Positions 1-5,365 of a stretch of DNA of 6,053 bases are shown here, in pieces; within the stretch, counting starts at the first letter, position 1; every line of letters begins with the position of its first letter. The translations under genes and the position numbers were made by a program. The notes below the pieces were generated by a model. That model did not search any database. It worked only from the letters and a program-made list of their open reading frames with translations, and was not told the origin of the DNA. The DNA comes from Eubacterium sp. CAG:248 (GTDB taxonomy: Bacteria; Bacillota; Clostridia; Lachnospirales; Lachnospiraceae): positions 1 to 6,053 of the forward strand of contig FR886197.1 of assembly GCA_000436475.1 (NCBI GenBank), written 5' to 3'.

Positions 1-591
1 GCAGTTAATAGAACACCTGTGCTCAAGAGATGCAGATCTCTTGATTTAGATCCTTTATATTTAGGAATAGATAAAAAGTCTAACAGAAAGGCTAAGAATG
101 CTGGTAGAAAGATTAGCGAGTATGGTATGCAGCTTCGCGAAAAGCAGAAGGCTAAGTTTATCTACGGCGTATTAGAGAAGCCTTTCCTTAATTACTATAA
201 GAAGGCTGAGAAGCAGAAGGGTATGACTGGTGAAAACCTTATGGTTACTCTTGAACTCAGACTTGATAATGTTATCTTCAGATTAGGTTTTGCAAGAACA
301 AGAAAAGAAGCAAGACAGATCGTAGATCACAAGCATGTACTTGTTAACGGCAAGCGCGTAAACATCCCTTCATACTTAGTTAAGGCTGGAGATGTTATTG
401 AAATCAGAGAAAAGTCAAAGTCTTGTGCAAGATATAAGGAAGTACTTGAAGCTACTAACGGAAGATTAGTTCCAGAGTGGTTAGAGTCAGACAGAGAGGC
501 TCTTAAGGGTACAGTTAAGTCTTTACCTACAAGAGAAGCAATTGATGTTCCTGTAAATGAGATGCTTATCGTCGAGTTATATTCTAAGTAA
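1..591 (+). CDS. rpsD: 30S ribosomal protein S4 (5' end cut by one codon)
   Basis: S4 is a primary 16S rRNA-binding protein that nucleates assembly of the 30S body; in many bacteria it also represses its own operon. The frame is open from base 1, and the first residues (AVNRTPVLKRCRSL) match the usual MAVNR start of clostridial S4. Only the ATG is therefore probably missing, giving about 197 residues, close to the family norm. A GTG at base 19 is an internal valine, not the start. The N-terminal S4 domain is followed by the S4 RNA-binding fold at about residues 88-147, including RLDNVIFRLGFARTRKEARQ and HVLVNGKRVNIPSY. The ending EMLIVELYSK is typical. The N-terminus lacks the CxxC zinc-ribbon cysteines of zinc-binding S4 forms. 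Lysine and isoleucine codons are biased as in highly expressed genes (1 ATA among 10 Ile). rpoA follows after 152 nt. Confidence 0.97.
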   Translation, partial: AVNRTPVLKRCRSLDLDPLYLGIDKKSNRKAKNAGRKISEYGMQLREKQKAKFIYGVLEKPFLNYYKKAEKQKGMTGENLMVTLELRLDNVIFRLGFARTRKEARQIVDHKHVLVNGKRVNIPSYLVKAGDVIEIREKSKSCARYKEVLEATNGRLVPEWLESDREALKGTVKSLPTREAIDVPVNEMLIVELYSK

Positions 592-653
592 TCCATTAAT
601 AAGATTTTTGGACGCTGCATTTTACATGTCGTATGTGAATACAGTCGTTTGTT

Positions 654-694
654 TAAGACAACAGAATGCTGTATATATGCGTTCTGTTGTCTTA
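654..694 (+). other. Long hairpin in the rpsD-rpoA spacer (possible processing site or attenuator)
   Basis: TAAGACAACAGAA at 654-666 is perfectly complementary to TTCTGTTGTCTTA at 682-694. A T-G, a G-C and a C-G pair extend this inwards, giving a 16-bp stem around a 9-nt AT-rich loop. No run of T follows, so it does not look like a full intrinsic terminator. It lies 49 nt upstream of the rpoA start. A weak promoter-like pair (TTGTTT 649-654, TATATA 672-677, 17-nt spacer) overlaps it, with the -10-like element in the loop. The structure is seen directly; its role in mRNA processing, stability or attenuation is inferred. Confidence 0.7.
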
Positions 695-730
695 TGGATA
701 GAAGGAATAAACTTATTAAAACCCATAAAA

Positions 731-737
731 GGAGGGG
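731..737 (+). promoter_or_regulatory. Strong ribosome binding site of rpoA
   Basis: GGAGGGG, preceded by AAAA, lies 6 nt before the ATG at 744. This near-consensus Shine-Dalgarno site fixes the rpoA start and is consistent with high expression. Confidence 0.9.
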
Positions 738-743
738 CTATAC

Positions 744-1712
744 ATGGTTGATGCAGATTTTAATTTCAAGATGCCAAAGATTGAGATGACTGAACAGTCA
801 GAAGATGGAAAGTATGGAAGATTTGTCGTTGAACCTCTCGAAAGAGGTTATGGACTTACGCTTGGTAATTCTTTGAGAAGAATTATGCTTTCATCATTAG
901 TTGGTACAGCAGTAAGCAGTATCAAGATTGATGGTGTACTTCATGAATTCAGCTCAATTCCTGGTGTTAAGGAAGATGTTACTGAGATAGTGATGAACAT
1001 CAAGCAGTTATCAATCAAGAACAATGGTAATTCCGTTGAGCCTAAGGAAGCACATATCGATTTCGTGGGCGAGGGTGTAGTAAGAGCATCTGATATTCAG
1101 GTTGATCCTGATATAGAAATTATTAACCCAGATCTTGTTATAGCACATCTTAACAGTGCTGATAGCAAGTTAGTTATGGAACTTACAATTACTAACGGAC
1201 GTGGTTATGTAAGTTCAGAGAAGAATAAGAAGGAAGACCAGCCAGTTGGCGTTATCGCAGTAGATTCTATCTACACTCCTGTAGAAAGAGTAAATATGGC
1301 TGTTCAGAATACACGAGTTGGTCAGGATACAGATTTTGACAAACTTACACTTGATATATTCACTAACGGAACAACAGCTCCAGATGAGGCTTTAAGCCTT
1401 GCAGCTAAGGTTCTTAGTGAACATCTTAAAGGATTCATCAATCTTTCAGAAAATGCTGCTAATGCAGAGATTATGGCAGAACAGCCAGTTGATGAATCAA
1501 CAAAGGCTCTTTCAATGAGCATTGAAGACCTTGAATTATCAGTTCGTTCATCTAACTGTCTTAGAAGAGCAGGTATCAATACAGTTGAAGAACTCTGCAA
1601 CAAGACTCCAGATGATATGATAAAGGTTAGAAATCTTGGTAAGAAGTCATTAGATGAGGTTCTTTTAAAGCTTAAGCAGTTAAATCTTCATCTTAGATCA
1701 AGCGAAGATTAA
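744..1712 (+). CDS. rpoA: DNA-directed RNA polymerase subunit alpha
   Basis: The alpha subunit dimerises to start assembly of RNA polymerase, and its C-terminal domain contacts upstream promoter DNA and activators. The 322 residues are within the normal range. The N-terminal assembly domain spans about residues 1-235, with the conserved PLERGYGLTLGNSLRRIMLS at 31-50 holding the alpha-dimer and beta contacts. A flexible linker rich in Ala and Glu covers about 236-256. The C-terminal domain at about 258-318 has VRSSNCL (R268, N271, C272) and NLGKKSLDE (297-305), counterparts of the E. coli UP-element-binding residues R265, N268, C269, G296, K298 and S299. All key residues are present. It sits between rpsD and rplQ in the standard alpha-operon order, with 152 nt before and 103 nt after. 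The strong ribosome binding site supports the ATG at 744. Confidence 0.98.
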   Translation: MVDADFNFKMPKIEMTEQSEDGKYGRFVVEPLERGYGLTLGNSLRRIMLSSLVGTAVSSIKIDGVLHEFSSIPGVKEDVTEIVMNIKQLSIKNNGNSVEPKEAHIDFVGEGVVRASDIQVDPDIEIINPDLVIAHLNSADSKLVMELTITNGRGYVSSEKNKKEDQPVGVIAVDSIYTPVERVNMAVQNTRVGQDTDFDKLTLDIFTNGTTAPDEALSLAAKVLSEHLKGFINLSENAANAEIMAEQPVDESTKALSMSIEDLELSVRSSNCLRRAGINTVEELCNKTPDDMIKVRNLGKKSLDEVLLKLKQLNLHLRSSED

Positions 1713-1759
1713 TATATAGAAACAATTAAAGCGTAATATTAGAATTTGTAGAAAAAACA

Positions 1760-1792
1760 TTTATACAGTAAGACCATATGCGCATGTATAAA
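1760..1792 (+). repeat. Weak inverted repeat in the rpoA-rplQ spacer
   Basis: TTTATAC at 1760-1766 is complementary to GTATAAA at 1786-1792 across 19 nt. The palindrome ATGCGCAT lies at 1778-1785, inside that loop. The arms are short and AT-rich, so this may be chance or a modest leader hairpin ahead of rplQ. No good promoter was found in this 103-nt spacer. Confidence 0.3.
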
Positions 1793-1802
1793 CGTTACAA
1801 AT

Positions 1803-1807
1803 GGAGG
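1803..1807 (+). promoter_or_regulatory. Ribosome binding site deciding the rplQ start
   Basis: GGAGG lies 8 nt before the ATG at 1816. It overlaps the first codons of a longer frame opening at ATG 1801, which has no Shine-Dalgarno site of its own. The start at 1816 is therefore favoured. Confidence 0.9.
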
Positions 1808-1815
1808 TTAAATCA

Positions 1816-2352
1816 ATGGCAAAGTATAGAAAGCTTGGTAGAACATCAAGCCAGAGAAAGGCTTTATTAAGAAGCCAGGTAACAGCTTTAATCGAGAATG
1901 GTAAGATTGTTACAACAGAAGCAAGAGCTAAGGAAGTTCGTAAGCAGGCAGAAAAGCTTATCACACTTGCAGTTAAGGAAAAGGACAACTACGAAACAGT
2001 TACAGTATCTGCTAAGGTTGCAAAGAAGGATGCTGAAGGTAAGAGAGTTAAGGAAGTTGTAGATGGCAAGAAGGTTACTGTATATGAAACAGTAGAAAAG
2101 GAAATCAAGAAGGATCTTCCTTCAAAGCTTCATGCTAGAAAGCAGATGGACAAGGTTCTTTACAAGGTAACTGAGGTTCCTGCAGATGCTGCTGGAAAGA
2201 AGAAGAACACAAAGACTGTTGACCTTACAAACAAGTTATTCGACGAAATCGCTCCAAAGTATGCTGACCGTAAGGGTGGCTATACAAGAATCGTTAAGAT
2301 TGGCTTAAGAAAAGGTGATGCAGCAATGGAAGTACTTCTTGAATTAGTTTAA
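1816..2352 (+). CDS. rplQ: 50S ribosomal protein L17, long clostridial form
   Basis: L17 is a large-subunit protein located near the peptide exit tunnel. The product starting MAKYRKLGRTSSQRKALLRS has 178 residues, against about 120-127 in B. subtilis and E. coli. The conserved core is present: the N-terminal part (1-52), LPSKLHARKQ (101-110) and the C-terminal IAPKYADRKGGYTRIVKIG with the ending EVLLELV. The extra length is a lysine-, glutamate- and valine-rich insertion at about 54-102, plus some ten extra residues around 121-131 (VPADAAGKKKN). I recall the same insertion in Lachnospiraceae L17 proteins, so it is probably lineage-specific, not an assembly error; the frame runs through it cleanly. 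Lysine is almost always AAG, and none of the 7 isoleucines is ATA, as expected for high expression. It is the last gene before the operon terminator. The ATG at 1816 is preferred to 1801 because of the ribosome binding site and family N-terminus. Confidence 0.97.
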   Translation: MAKYRKLGRTSSQRKALLRSQVTALIENGKIVTTEARAKEVRKQAEKLITLAVKEKDNYETVTVSAKVAKKDAEGKRVKEVVDGKKVTVYETVEKEIKKDLPSKLHARKQMDKVLYKVTEVPADAAGKKKNTKTVDLTNKLFDEIAPKYADRKGGYTRIVKIGLRKGDAAMEVLLELV

Positions 2353-2367
2353 TCAAGTGCTTTTAAG

Positions 2368-2402
2368 GCGGGTAAGAAGTAATTCTTATCCGCTGTTTTG
2401 TT
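2368..2402 (+). terminator. Intrinsic terminator at the end of the ribosomal operon
   Basis: An 11-bp stem pairs 2368-2378 (GCGGGTAAGAA) with 2383-2393 (TTCTTATCCGC), with one G-U pair and the tetraloop GTAA. It is followed directly by TGTTTTGTT. The stem begins 15 nt after the rplQ stop, as expected for a Rho-independent terminator, and separates the ribosomal genes from the ECF genes. Confidence 0.92.
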
Positions 2403-2448
2403 ATATAAAGATATTGTATGGATTAACAGAATGTATGAATCAGGAATT

Positions 2449-2452
2449 GGAG
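2449..2452 (+). promoter_or_regulatory. Ribosome binding site deciding a GTG start for ecfA1
   Basis: GGAG lies 6 nt before GTG 2459. The in-frame ATG at 2435 has no recognisable Shine-Dalgarno site at a useful distance, so the GTG is favoured. Confidence 0.7.
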
Positions 2453-2458
2453 AAAATA

Positions 2459-3328
2459 GTGGGAATAGTACAAGCTAAGGATTTAACATTTGAATATATA
2501 AGACGTGATGAAGAAGGAAACGTTGAAGGCATTACAACAGCAGTTGACAACGTTAATATAGATATCAAAGCAGGAGATTTTGTGGCAGTATTAGGACATA
2601 ATGGTTCTGGTAAATCAACATTTGCAAAGCATCTTAATGCACTTGTTATGCCAACAGAGGGCACTGTATATGTGGATGGAATGGATACAAAGGATGCAGA
2701 TAATACACTTAAGGTCAGACAGACTGCTGGCATGGTATTTCAGAATCCGGACAACCAGATAGTAGGTACACTTGTAGATGAGGAGGTAGGTTTCGGTCCA
2801 GAAAATATAGGTGTTCCAACGGAGGAAATCTGGGAAAGAGTAGAAAAGAGCCTTAAAGCAGTAGGTATGTATAAGTTCAGGAATGCATCGCCTAACAAGC
2901 TGTCAGGTGGTCAGAAGCAGAGGGTAGCTATAGCTGGAATAGTTGCTATGAAACCTAAGTGCATAGTGCTTGATGAGCCAACAGCCATGCTTGATCCGCT
3001 TGGAAGAAAAGAAGTAATACATGTTCTGCACGAGCTCAATAAAAAAGAAGGTGTAACCATAATTCTTATAACACATTATATGGAAGAGGTTATAGACGCA
3101 GACCATGTTTTTGTTATGGATAATGGAAAGGTTGTTATGGAAGGAACACCTAGACAGATATTTTCGCAGGTTGATAAACTAAAGGAATTAAGACTTGATG
3201 TTCCACAGGTAACAGAGCTTGCATATGAATTAAAAAAAGAGGGACTTCCTGTTAAAGATGGTATTATAAGAAACGAAGAGCTTGTTGAAGAGATAAAAAG
3301 ACTCGATTTATTAAAGACAGATAAATGA
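2459..3328 (+). CDS. ecfA1: ECF transporter ATPase A1
   Basis: This is one of the two ABC ATPases that drive energy-coupling factor importers, which take up vitamins and trace metals. It works at the cytoplasmic face as a heterodimer with EcfA2, bound to EcfT. From the GTG at 2459 the product has 289 residues. It shows Walker A GHNGSGKST (46-54), the Q-loop VFQNPDNQ (Q95), the signature LSGGQKQRVA (148-157), Walker B IVLDEPTAMLDP with catalytic Glu173, and the switch His206. A C-terminal extension with VPQVTELAYEL follows, typical of EcfA proteins. The opening MGIVQAKDLTFEYIRRDEEG fits the family start; ATG 2435 would add eight residues, and a frame from 2357 would run through the terminator. 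Because that terminator lies upstream, ecfA1 needs read-through or its own promoter; only a weak -10-like TATAAA at 2404-2409 is visible. ecfA2 begins 136 nt downstream. Confidence 0.94.
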   Translation: MGIVQAKDLTFEYIRRDEEGNVEGITTAVDNVNIDIKAGDFVAVLGHNGSGKSTFAKHLNALVMPTEGTVYVDGMDTKDADNTLKVRQTAGMVFQNPDNQIVGTLVDEEVGFGPENIGVPTEEIWERVEKSLKAVGMYKFRNASPNKLSGGQKQRVAIAGIVAMKPKCIVLDEPTAMLDPLGRKEVIHVLHELNKKEGVTIILITHYMEEVIDADHVFVMDNGKVVMEGTPRQIFSQVDKLKELRLDVPQVTELAYELKKEGLPVKDGIIRNEELVEEIKRLDLLKTDK

Positions 3329-3423
3329 TGAAACATCTGACGAATATAGGTTGGTTATTATTACGGTTTGATTTTAGGTAGATTTAAACATATTTAGTTA
3401 GATAATAAATTCAAGTGGCGTGA

Positions 3424-3438
3424 CTGTATTATATACAG
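3424..3438 (+). repeat. Inverted repeat CTGTA-N5-TACAG upstream of ecfA2
   Basis: CTGTATTATATACAG is a near-palindrome with CTGTA and TACAG arms and an AT-rich centre, 26 nt before the ecfA2 start. The same arms and spacing recur before ecfT at 4343-4357. It contains TATTAT (3427-3432), a possible -10, but no matching -35 was found. It could be an operator or a small RNA hairpin. Confidence 0.45.
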
Positions 3439-3454
3439 CATACACACAGAAATG

Positions 3455-3458
3455 AGGA
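3455..3458 (+). promoter_or_regulatory. Ribosome binding site of ecfA2
   Basis: AGGA, within TGAGGAAG, lies 6 nt before ATG 3465. The stretch CAGAAATGAGGA (3447-3458) recurs exactly before truA at 5349-5360. Confidence 0.85.
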
Positions 3459-3464
3459 AGTAGA

Positions 3465-4325
3465 ATGTCAATAATAGTTGATAAAATTAGCCATGTATAT
3501 GAGGCGGGAACAGGCTTTGAAAGAAAAGCTCTGGACAATGTATCATTTGCAATAGAGGATGGAGAGTTTATAGGTCTTATAGGACATACCGGCTCAGGTA
3601 AATCGACATTGATTCAGCATCTGAACGGTCTTTTAAAGGCTACATCAGGACATATATATTACAATGGTAAGGATATATATGAAGCAGGGTATGATATGCG
3701 TGAATTAAGAAAAAATGTTGGGCTGGTATTCCAGTATCCAGAGCATCAGTTATTCGAAACAGATATATTTAAGGATGTATGCTTTGGACCTAAGAATCTG
3801 GGCTTATCCAGACAGGAATATGAGATAAGGGCTTTCGAGAGCCTGAAACAGGTGGGATTGGACGAAAATCTGTATTACCAGTCTCCATTTGACTTATCAG
3901 GCGGTCAGAAAAGAAGAGTTGCAATAGCAGGCGTACTTGCCATGAAACCACAGGTGCTTATACTTGATGAACCAACGGCAGGACTAGATCCAAAGGGCAG
4001 AGATGACATTCTTGAATGTATAAAGCAGCTGAGGGAGGAAACTGGAATTACAGTAATTCTGGTTTCGCATAGTATGGAAGATGTTGCAAGATATGTAAGC
4101 AGAATCATGGTTATGGATGATGGAGTGCTTAAATATGATGATACACCAAGGAATGTGTTTGCACATCATAAAGAGCTTGAACATATAGGACTTGCAGCTC
4201 CACAGGTTACTTATATTATGAATGACCTTATTGCGGCTGGGATAGATGTTAATCCTGATGCGATTACAGTTGAAGAAGCAAGGGATAATATATTGAAGCA
4301 TTTTAATGTTATTAATAGCAGATAA
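3465..4325 (+). CDS. ecfA2: ECF transporter ATPase A2
   Basis: This second ATPase pairs with EcfA1 to power EcfT and its S components at the membrane. The 286 residues carry Walker A GHTGSGKST (40-48), Q-loop LVFQYPEHQLF (Q90), signature LSGGQKRRVA (144-153), Walker B LILDEPTAGLDP with Glu169, and switch His202. The Q-loop wording YPEHQLFE, the start MSIIVDKISHVYEAGTGFERKAL and the C-terminal APQVTYIMNDL segment distinguish it from EcfA1 and match EcfA2. All residues needed for ATP binding and hydrolysis are present. The spacers are loose for this module: 136 nt before it and 76 nt after it, whereas many firmicutes have these genes nearly touching. Its stop codon overlaps the -35-like element of a possible ecfT promoter. 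Isoleucine codon use is mixed, with many ATA, unlike the ribosomal genes. Confidence 0.95.
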   Translation: MSIIVDKISHVYEAGTGFERKALDNVSFAIEDGEFIGLIGHTGSGKSTLIQHLNGLLKATSGHIYYNGKDIYEAGYDMRELRKNVGLVFQYPEHQLFETDIFKDVCFGPKNLGLSRQEYEIRAFESLKQVGLDENLYYQSPFDLSGGQKRRVAIAGVLAMKPQVLILDEPTAGLDPKGRDDILECIKQLREETGITVILVSHSMEDVARYVSRIMVMDDGVLKYDDTPRNVFAHHKELEHIGLAAPQVTYIMNDLIAAGIDVNPDAITVEEARDNILKHFNVINSR

Positions 4326-4351
4326 ACAGATACAAGCATAACCTGTATAAT
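4323..4351 (+). promoter_or_regulatory. Possible promoter of ecfT
   Basis: TAAACA (4323-4328, 4 of 6 to TTGACA) and a perfect TATAAT (4346-4351) are 17 nt apart, fitting a housekeeping sigma factor promoter. Transcription would start near 4358. The -10 lies inside an inverted repeat that could act as an operator. This is inferred from sequence alone. Confidence 0.45.
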
Positions 4352-4358
4352 GTACAGG
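4342..4358 (+). repeat. Inverted repeat CCTGTA-N5-TACAGG over the ecfT -10 element
   Basis: CCTGTATAATGTACAGG has perfect 6-nt arms around TAATG. Its inner CTGTA-N5-TACAG pattern equals the one before ecfA2. It encloses the TATAAT hexamer and its right arm runs into AGGAG (4356-4360). It may be a repressor site or a short RNA hairpin; I cannot name a regulator. Confidence 0.5.
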
Positions 4359-4401
4359 AGTGAAATGTAGAAAATGTGCACAGGCACAGGATTGGAAAGA
4401 T

Positions 4402-5202
4402 ATGATTAAAGATATTACAATAGGACAATATTATCAGGCAGAATCAATTATTCACAGACTTGACCCAAGAGTAAAGCTTATGGGTACATTAGTTTTTATA
4501 ATTTCATTATTTTTAGGAATGAATATATGGATATATGCATTTGTAACAGTTGCACTTGCAGCGGTTATAGCTATATCAAAGATACCTCTTAAATTCATGG
4601 TAAGAGGACTTAAGTCAATAGTGATTCTAATTATAATCAGTGCGGTATTTAACCTGTTTTTAACACCAGGCGAAACACTTATCCAGATATGGAAGCTGAC
4701 TATAACATACGAAGGTCTTAAGACCGCTATATTTATGGTCGTACGTCTTGTGTACCTTATATTAGGCACATCACTTATGACCCTGACAACAACACCTAAT
4801 AATCTGACTGACGGCCTTGAAAAGGGCTTAGGATTTCTTAAATATATAAAAGTTCCAGTACACGAGATAGCGATGATGATGTCAATAGCATTAAGATTTA
4901 TTCCTATTCTTGTGGAAGAAACGGATAAAATAATGAAGGCACAGATGGCAAGAGGCGCAGACTTTGAAAATGGAAATATTATAAAAAGAGCTAAAGCTAT
5001 GGTGCCGATTCTTGTTCCACTTTTTGTTTCAGCATTCAGAAGGGCAAATGAGCTTGCTATGGCGATGGAAGCAAGATGCTACCATGGTTCAGAGGGCAGG
5101 ACTAAAATGAAGCCGCTTAAGTATGCTAAAAGGGATAAGATAGCATATTTGTGTATGTTTGCATACCTTGGAGTGTTAATTCTTATTAAAATATTTGTTT
5201 AA
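4402..5202 (+). CDS. ecfT: ECF transporter transmembrane coupling protein T
   Basis: EcfT is the membrane scaffold that passes ATP-driven movement from EcfA1/EcfA2 to interchangeable substrate-binding S proteins. From ATG 4402 it has 266 residues, a usual length, and begins MIKDITIGQYYQAESIIHRLDPRVKL, the standard family opening. Hydrophobic segments lie at about 26-59 (two helices), 71-88, 107-128 and 245-266. The cytoplasmic coupling region has MARGADFENG (Ala-Arg-Gly at 183-185) and AMEARCYHG (Ala-Arg-Cys at 224-226), the two ATPase-docking motifs; the second has Cys in place of Gly. The GTG at 4360 would add fourteen residues (KCRKCAQAQDWKD...) foreign to the family and overlaps its own Shine-Dalgarno site, so it was rejected. 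The site before 4402 is weak (GGAAAG). No S-component gene adjoins, which suggests a shared group II module. Confidence 0.94.
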   Translation: MIKDITIGQYYQAESIIHRLDPRVKLMGTLVFIISLFLGMNIWIYAFVTVALAAVIAISKIPLKFMVRGLKSIVILIIISAVFNLFLTPGETLIQIWKLTITYEGLKTAIFMVVRLVYLILGTSLMTLTTTPNNLTDGLEKGLGFLKYIKVPVHEIAMMMSIALRFIPILVEETDKIMKAQMARGADFENGNIIKRAKAMVPILVPLFVSAFRRANELAMAMEARCYHGSEGRTKMKPLKYAKRDKIAYLCMFAYLGVLILIKIFV

Positions 5203-5211
5203 TGGTTTGTT

Positions 5212-5240
5212 TTATCATTTATACAAGCATGATGTATTAA
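5212..5240 (+). promoter_or_regulatory. Possible distal truA promoter (copy A)
   Basis: TTATCA (5212-5217) and TATTAA (5235-5240) are 17 nt apart, each matching 4 of 6 consensus bases. The same TATCA and TATTAATA elements recur 66 nt downstream at the same mutual distance, which raises interest in an otherwise weak promoter call. Confidence 0.3.
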
Positions 5241-5259
5241 TAGATGTTAGAAATCGCTT
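5235..5259 (+). repeat. Direct repeat copy A in the ecfT-truA spacer
   Basis: This 25-nt unit begins TATTAATA and ends GAAATCGCTT. It matches copy B at 5301-5325 in 21 of 25 positions without gaps, and all four differences are transitions. Both copies are followed by AGA, with one extra T in copy B. Confidence 0.75.
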
Positions 5260-5300
5260 AGAATTAACCTCAACAGCATATCAACGGAATTAAGGATGCG

Positions 5301-5325
5301 TATTAATAAGTGCTGGAAATCGCTT
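5301..5325 (+). repeat. Direct repeat copy B in the ecfT-truA spacer
   Basis: Second copy of the 25-nt unit, 66 nt after copy A and ending 40 nt before the truA start. TATCA (5279-5283) stands 17 nt before its TATTAA, as in copy A, so it could be a second promoter-like element, though the -35 match (ATATCA) is poor. The rest of this 163-nt spacer shows no gene and no terminator. Confidence 0.75.
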
Positions 5326-5356
5326 TAGACATTCATATAAGGTTATAGCAGAAATG

Positions 5357-5360
5357 AGGA
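5357..5360 (+). promoter_or_regulatory. Ribosome binding site deciding the truA start
   Basis: AGGA lies 5 nt before ATG 5366. An in-frame ATG at 5354 overlaps this site and has no Shine-Dalgarno site of its own, so 5366 is favoured. Confidence 0.8.
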
Positions 5361-5365
5361 TTAGA

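Noticed and set aside
327..620. 97-residue frame on the minus strand across rpsD
   Set aside because: It lies opposite a certain ribosomal gene, has no ribosome binding site I can see, and its product resembles no family; it is a shadow of rpsD.
557..751. 64-residue plus-strand frame across the rpsD-rpoA spacer
   Set aside because: It starts inside rpsD in another frame, runs through the hairpin and overlaps the rpoA start; no Shine-Dalgarno site and no family resemblance.
2357..2458. N-terminal extension of ecfA1
   Set aside because: The extended frame runs through the intrinsic terminator and encodes residues foreign to EcfA1.
3329..3464. 136-nt ecfA1-ecfA2 spacer as a decayed gene or riboswitch
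   Set aside because: Apart from the 15-nt inverted repeat and the ribosome binding site I see no conserved riboswitch core, no long stem and no coding remnant.
3984..4301. 105-residue minus-strand frame opposite ecfA2
   Set aside because: Composition is that of an antisense shadow (Cys, Asn, His, Ile rich), with no motif, and the opposite strand encodes intact ABC motifs.
4452..4769. Hydrophobic 105-residue minus-strand frame opposite ecfT
   Set aside because: Hydrophobicity mirrors the membrane helices of ecfT on the other strand; no ribosome binding site or recognisable family.
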